Of a DNA stretch of 23,619 nucleotides, positions 20,078 through 23,619 are shown in pieces. The DNA comes from a virus. The translations under genes were made by a program, and so were the position numbers. The notes beneath the pieces were generated by a model that was not told the origin of the DNA, ran no database searches, and saw only the letters and a program-made list of their open reading frames with translations. Location: the IMG/VR virus record IMGVR_UViG_3300045993_000279, positions 1 to 23,619 of that record, one strand, 5' to 3'. Position 1 is the stretch's first letter. Every line of letters begins with the position of its first letter.

Positions 20078-21559
20078 CTACTCGCCTCCGCGGCGGCTGA
20101 CGACTCCGCCGCTGACCCGGACGAGGGAGGTCTTGGCGCGGGTGACGGCGACGTACATGAGGTTGTCCTCCTCCTGGTCCCGGCTCCAGCGGTAGAAGCT
20201 GTCCTGGAGGATGTAGACCGTCTCCCGCTCCAGGCCCTTCGCCTTGTGGACGCTAGAGAGGACGATGACCTCCGCGTCGTTGACGCCCTCCGCGAATAGG
20301 TGGTTGATGCTCGCCTCCATCGTGCCCATGCTCTTGGCGTCCGCGGCGAGCGTGAGCAGCGTGTCCGCCTGATCGCGGAGGTGGTCGAGCTTGTTCTGCG
20401 CCTTGGGGCCGGCCTTGAGCAGCCGAGCTTCCGCCCGCGCGACGAACGTGGTCAACCGCCCGATGAACTCCGGCACGCTGCCGTGGTAGCCGACCTTCCG
20501 CATCATGCCGAGGAGGCCGGCGGCGATGTCCCGCCCTTCGATGCGGGCGCGCTTGCCGGCCTTGAGCAGCCGCATCGCCGTCCCGACCAGCGGCGCGTTG
20601 AGCCGGGAGAGGATGAAGCATCCCGGCTGGGCGGCCTGGAGCATCTTGTCGTAGAACATCTCGCTGACGCTACCCTCGGGCGCGGTGGGCGCCGCGGTGA
20701 AGTCCGGTACGAGCTTGGCGGCCTCGGCGACGATGGCCTTCCCGCAGCGGTAGGTAGTGTTCAGCGGAAGCTCCGCGGCCCGGAGTTCGCCCTTCATGCG
20801 GTCGATGGCGTTCGAGTCTGCGCCGCGGAACCCGTAGATGGCCTGCCGGTCGTCTCCAACGACGAGGATGCGCCCGCCGCGCTTGCAGACCCGCTGCGCG
20901 AGGAGGAGTTGTGCTTGGTTCATGTCCTGAGCCTCGTCAACGATAACGAGGCTGTAGGTGCCCTTCGTCCAGCCTATCGAGATGGGCAAGTAGATCATGT
21001 CGTCGAAGTCGATCTCTCCGTCGTAGGTCTGGGCGAGCTTCATGGCCGCGATGGCGGCCCGGGCAACGTCGTTGACGGTCCAGCCGTCCTCGACCATCTC
21101 CTCGTCCGGGTCGCAGTCGAACTGGTAGGCGAGTTCGACCATGCCGTCCTCGGTGGGGAAGGGCAGGGCGCCCTTGGCGACCGACGCGAGCTTCTTCACC
21201 AGGGTCACGACCTTGGCCGGTGCACCCGGCGCCGCCGTGGTGGCGAGCCGCTGGCCGCGGTCCTTCTCGACCGTGATCTTCGCCCAGTATTTTCGGACGA
21301 TGGCGAACCCGACGCTGTGCAGCGTCTTGGCCGCCGCCCTGCCGTCGGTGAGCCGCGCCGCTAGTTCGCTAGCGATGCGGGTGTTGAAGGCGGCGAACAG
21401 GATGCCCGTCTCGGGCGCGTACTGGACGGCCTCCAAGACCGTCGTGGTCTTGCCGGTGCCCGCGCGGGCGCGGACGACGAGGTTGCCTCGGCCGGTCTTA
21501 GCCCAAGCGAAGATGGCCTGCTGCTGGGGGCTCCAAGTACGGGCGGGGGTTGCCGTCAT
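20078..21559 (-). CDS. UvrD/Rep-like SF1 DNA helicase
   Basis: 493 aa, ATG behind promoter cassette 3 with a GAGGAG Shine-Dalgarno. SF1A motifs are in order: Q motif WSPQQQAIFAWAK, motif I VRARAGTGKTTT, motif II LVIVDEAQDMNQAQ, motif III VVGDDRQAIYGFRGAD, motif V SSVHKAKGLE, motif VI MYVAVTRAKTSLV. At about 500 aa it is shorter than bacterial UvrD/Rep (about 700), so the 1B/2B subdomains must be small. It may displace proteins ahead of the fork or act in recombination, as Dda does in T4 (analogy only). It is the only gene directly next to cassette 3, which may drive the whole replisome operon. Confidence 0.94.
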   Translation of the reverse strand: MTATPARTWSPQQQAIFAWAKTGRGNLVVRARAGTGKTTTVLEAVQYAPETGILFAAFNTRIASELAARLTDGRAAAKTLHSVGFAIVRKYWAKITVEKDRGQRLATTAAPGAPAKVVTLVKKLASVAKGALPFPTEDGMVELAYQFDCDPDEEMVEDGWTVNDVARAAIAAMKLAQTYDGEIDFDDMIYLPISIGWTKGTYSLVIVDEAQDMNQAQLLLAQRVCKRGGRILVVGDDRQAIYGFRGADSNAIDRMKGELRAAELPLNTTYRCGKAIVAEAAKLVPDFTAAPTAPEGSVSEMFYDKMLQAAQPGCFILSRLNAPLVGTAMRLLKAGKRARIEGRDIAAGLLGMMRKVGYHGSVPEFIGRLTTFVARAEARLLKAGPKAQNKLDHLRDQADTLLTLAADAKSMGTMEASINHLFAEGVNDAEVIVLSSVHKAKGLERETVYILQDSFYRWSRDQEEDNLMYVAVTRAKTSLVRVSGGVVSRRGGE

Positions 21560-21624
21560 CTTTATCTCCTCGGTCGGGTTGACCGTGAGAAGACTCTACC
21601 CGCCCTTTCGAGGTTTGTCAACCT
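21560..21624 (-). promoter_or_regulatory. Promoter cassette 3
   Basis: Minus strand: -35 TTGACA (21621-21616), 17-nt spacer, -10 TAGAGT (21598-21593). The palindrome AGGTT-TGTC-AACCT (21611-21624) covers the -35. A 5-bp hairpin CGGTC/GACCG (21571-21585) precedes GAGGAG. The stop of the UvsW-like gene is the TGA inside TTGACA, as in cassette 2. Confidence 0.84.
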
Positions 21625-23619
21625 TGCGCGTCGATATTTTTGGCCGCTCCGCCCATCACGCTAAGTGCGCCGGGGGAGATGACCACGACCTCGTGGCCTT
21701 CCTTGCTGTAGGCTTTGAACCGCCCGAGCGCGTGACTCGCCATCCACCGCTGGCCGCGGTCCATGAGGTCGTAGACCTCGAACTCGTCCTTGCCGGCGAA
21801 GGCACGCATCCCACGTCCGATGCGCTGGAGGGTGGCGATGGTGGACTTGCCGCCGGAGCCGATGATCACCGACCGCAGGGAGGGGATGTCGATGCCTTCC
21901 TGGAACACGACGTTGCAGATGAGCAGGTCGAGGTCGCCCCTGGTCAGCCGGGTGATCTTCTCCCGGCGCCGCTCCACGGAGTCCGAGCCCCAGACGAACA
22001 TGACCCGGAGGCCGGCCCGGGACAGGGCCTTTTCCATCGCCTTGCCGTGGGTGATCTCCTTCACGAAGAGGAGTGCCGGCTTGGCGGCGGCCAGGGCTGC
22101 GTCCACCAGCATCCGGTTGCGCTTCTCCGAGCGGACGATGAGCGCCCGGTACACCTCTTGGTGGTTCGCAGCGGCGCCCGGGCGGAGCGTGGGCTCCGGC
22201 TGGTCACAGTCGATCATGCGGATCCGCGGCTTGGACAGCGTACCGTCCGCGATCAGCCGCTCCGTCTTGATCCGGTACACCACGCGCCCGGTCGCGGCCA
22301 TGACGAGCAGCCCGCGGCGGTCGGTACGGTCCAGCGGCGTGCCTGACATGGCGATGCGGTAGAAGGCGTTGGGGAGCGCCATCACGCAGGCCCAGAACGT
22401 GTCCGCCGCCAGGGTATGCCCTTCGTCGGCGATGAACCCGCCCACGCTGGCGGCTAGCGCCCTGGCCTTCTGGTGGAGGGGATGCCCGGCGTTGGAGATC
22501 GCGGTGTGGAAGGTCTGGAACGTCGTACAGGTGAGCCGCTCACCCTCCGCCCACTCGCCTCCGCCGATGCATCCGGCGGTGTCTCCCGTCCGCAGCGTGT
22601 ACCGATCTGCGGCATCCCGGACAAGCTGCTCCCGGTGAACCAGGAAAAGCCAGCGTACCGGCATGAGCCTTACGAGCCCGGCGGCGATCTCCGTTTTGCC
22701 GCTGTTGTGAACGACGATGCCGTTGGCGAGGAAGTTACGCGGTTCACCCTTCATCGTCAGGTCGAACGTCTCCTCCGCGCCTGCCGCCGCGATGGCGGTC
22801 ACCCTGGACAGCGCGGTGCTCGCGGCGACATGCCGCCAGTTCTTGGCCCGGCCGTGCAGCGCCGCGTGATCCCGTACCGGCAAGATGACAAGGTTGCCGT
22901 GGTCGTTGTTGGTCGGGTTCTCGTCCGTATGGTGAACGGATGACACGCGAGGATCGAGAAACTGCAACCCGTCCACTTCTCCGGCCCGGATACACGCCAA
23001 GAACGTGTCCAGCGTGTAGCCGGAGAGGTGCGCCTCGGCCACCAGACGGTGCAGCGGAACGCTCCAGCCGCCTTTTCCTGCGCGTACACCGCGCCGCCCC
23101 GCGAAGGGGTGATGCCGGAGCCCGCCGATCAGTTTGTACCAAGGCTTCTGCTTGGAAGGCCCCTTTACAGGAGGAGCCTCCACGAACACGCGGCTCTCCA
23201 GGGTCAACTCGGATAGCCTCCGCCAGCCGAATGGTGTGAGGAACAAGTGATCTGCCGTCGCCCGGATCTTGTGACCACTCTCTGTGGTGATCTGGAAGAC
23301 CGGCTTGATGCCTGTACTGACGGCGGCAGCTAGCCGATGCAGCCGCACGGTGCCGTCCTCTGCCCGGGCGCGGAGCATGGTTGGGGTAGCCGGATCCCAG
23401 TGCATCCCTGCGCCCTTCTCTGGGTTCACTCGCGCTCCCTTGCCCCATGTGATGCGCGCGCCGTTGAACCGCGCGACGAGATCCCGCAGCGGCAGCTTGA
23501 AGCTCTTGCCCGCCCGGTTCACGCCTACCTCGGCGTCACCCGTGATGCAGCCTGTGGGCGCCCAGATGATGCCCTGCCCAGCCGCCACCGCCGCATCTAC
23601 CGCGCCTCGCTGGTAGTCA
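21618..23619 (-). CDS. UvsW-like SF2 helicase with intein, 5' end outside the window
   Basis: The frame stays open to the right edge: before the GTG at 23588 it reads DYQRGAVDAAVAAGQGIIWAPTG, the YQ-to-Walker-A run of SF2 helicases, so the true start lies beyond 23619. The spliced product has Walker A APTG|SGKT, motif II ADEGH (DEGH instead of DEAH), motif III MSGTP, and motif VI QRIGRGMRAF. UvsW in T4 remodels branched DNA and R-loops and helps move from origin to recombination-dependent replication. A Walker A interruption means splicing is needed for activity. The extein seen is about 380 aa, which fits the family. Confidence 0.9.
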   Translation of the reverse strand, partial: DYQRGAVDAAVAAGQGIIWAPTGCITGDAEVGVNRAGKSFKLPLRDLVARFNGARITWGKGARVNPEKGAGMHWDPATPTMLRARAEDGTVRLHRLAAAVSTGIKPVFQITTESGHKIRATADHLFLTPFGWRRLSELTLESRVFVEAPPVKGPSKQKPWYKLIGGLRHHPFAGRRGVRAGKGGWSVPLHRLVAEAHLSGYTLDTFLACIRAGEVDGLQFLDPRVSSVHHTDENPTNNDHGNLVILPVRDHAALHGRAKNWRHVAASTALSRVTAIAAAGAEETFDLTMKGEPRNFLANGIVVHNSGKTEIAAGLVRLMPVRWLFLVHREQLVRDAADRYTLRTGDTAGCIGGGEWAEGERLTCTTFQTFHTAISNAGHPLHQKARALAASVGGFIADEGHTLAADTFWACVMALPNAFYRIAMSGTPLDRTDRRGLLVMAATGRVVYRIKTERLIADGTLSKPRIRMIDCDQPEPTLRPGAAANHQEVYRALIVRSEKRNRMLVDAALAAAKPALLFVKEITHGKAMEKALSRAGLRVMFVWGSDSVERRREKITRLTRGDLDLLICNVVFQEGIDIPSLRSVIIGSGGKSTIATLQRIGRGMRAFAGKDEFEVYDLMDRGQRWMASHALGRFKAYSKEGHEVVVISPGALSVMGGAAKNIDAQG
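22704..23549 (-). mobile_element. Intein with HNH homing endonuclease in the helicase P-loop
   Basis: 282 aa in frame between APTG and SGKT. It starts with Cys (CITGDAEV, block A), has block B GHKIRATADHLFL with the T-x-x-H motif, and ends FLANGIVVHN followed by Ser as the +1 residue, so all canonical splicing residues are present. A central HNH-type motif, VHHTDENPTNNDHGNLVIL followed by RDHAALHG, indicates a homing endonuclease. P-loops are known favoured intein sites because they are conserved. Confidence 0.93.

Overview
The window looks like the replication, recombination and DNA-modification block of a tailed bacteriophage (or a prophage) of a high-GC bacterium. Every gene I can support lies on the minus strand, so transcription runs from position 23619 towards 1. 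The genes are tightly packed, with repeated 4-5 nt start/stop overlaps (ATGA, GTGA, TGATG). G+C is roughly two thirds by eye and GTG starts are common. No structural, lysis, tRNA or rRNA genes were seen, and no stretch over 300 bases lacks a gene.

Region 1 (23619-16122): an SF2 UvsW-like helicase split by an intein in its Walker A loop (open at the right edge), an SF1 UvrD/Rep-like helicase, a probable replication initiator or helicase loader carrying five iteron-like repeats next to a purine-rich A+T tract (candidate origin inside the gene, as in lambda O), a DnaB-family helicase and a Toprim primase. Region 2 (16051-8040): an unknown Ala/Pro-rich protein, a family A DNA polymerase fused to a UDG4-like domain, a UvsY-like mediator candidate, a gp32-like zinc ssDNA-binding protein, a RecA/UvsX recombinase, a Cys-rich protein, an SbcD/gp47-like nuclease, an unknown protein and a dATP/dGTP diphosphohydrolase-like protein. 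Region 3 (7975-689): one coupled operon with two tandem 59-aa paralogues, a solitary HicA-like protein, a SWIM zinc-finger protein, SbcC/gp46, and then a putative modification cassette (DPPW methyltransferase, glycosyltransferase-like protein, EPPW methyltransferase-like protein, a small conserved protein, an IbrA-like PP-loop protein, an IbrB-like ParB protein and a second ParB-like protein). Region 4 (584-14): three small early-type genes, the last ending in an SSB-tail-like DDLPF peptide.

Three near-copies of one regulatory cassette (about 21561-21624, 7976-8046, 585-652) head the UvrD gene, the region 3 operon and the region 4 genes. Each has a sigma70-like promoter, a palindrome over the -35 box, a GC hairpin at the expected mRNA 5' end and a strong Shine-Dalgarno. 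The arms of both palindromes differ between copies while staying complementary, which suggests selected operators or RNA structures and coordinated expression of the three units.

Taken together, the genes form a T4-style recombination-dependent replication set (UvsW, UvsX, UvsY, gp32, 46/47 analogues) combined with a lambda-like in-gene origin, DnaB, primase and a family A polymerase. The IbrA/IbrB plus methyltransferase plus glycosyltransferase operon is the best candidate for a poorly described system, possibly DNA hypermodification or counter-defence. That function is inferred from gene content only.
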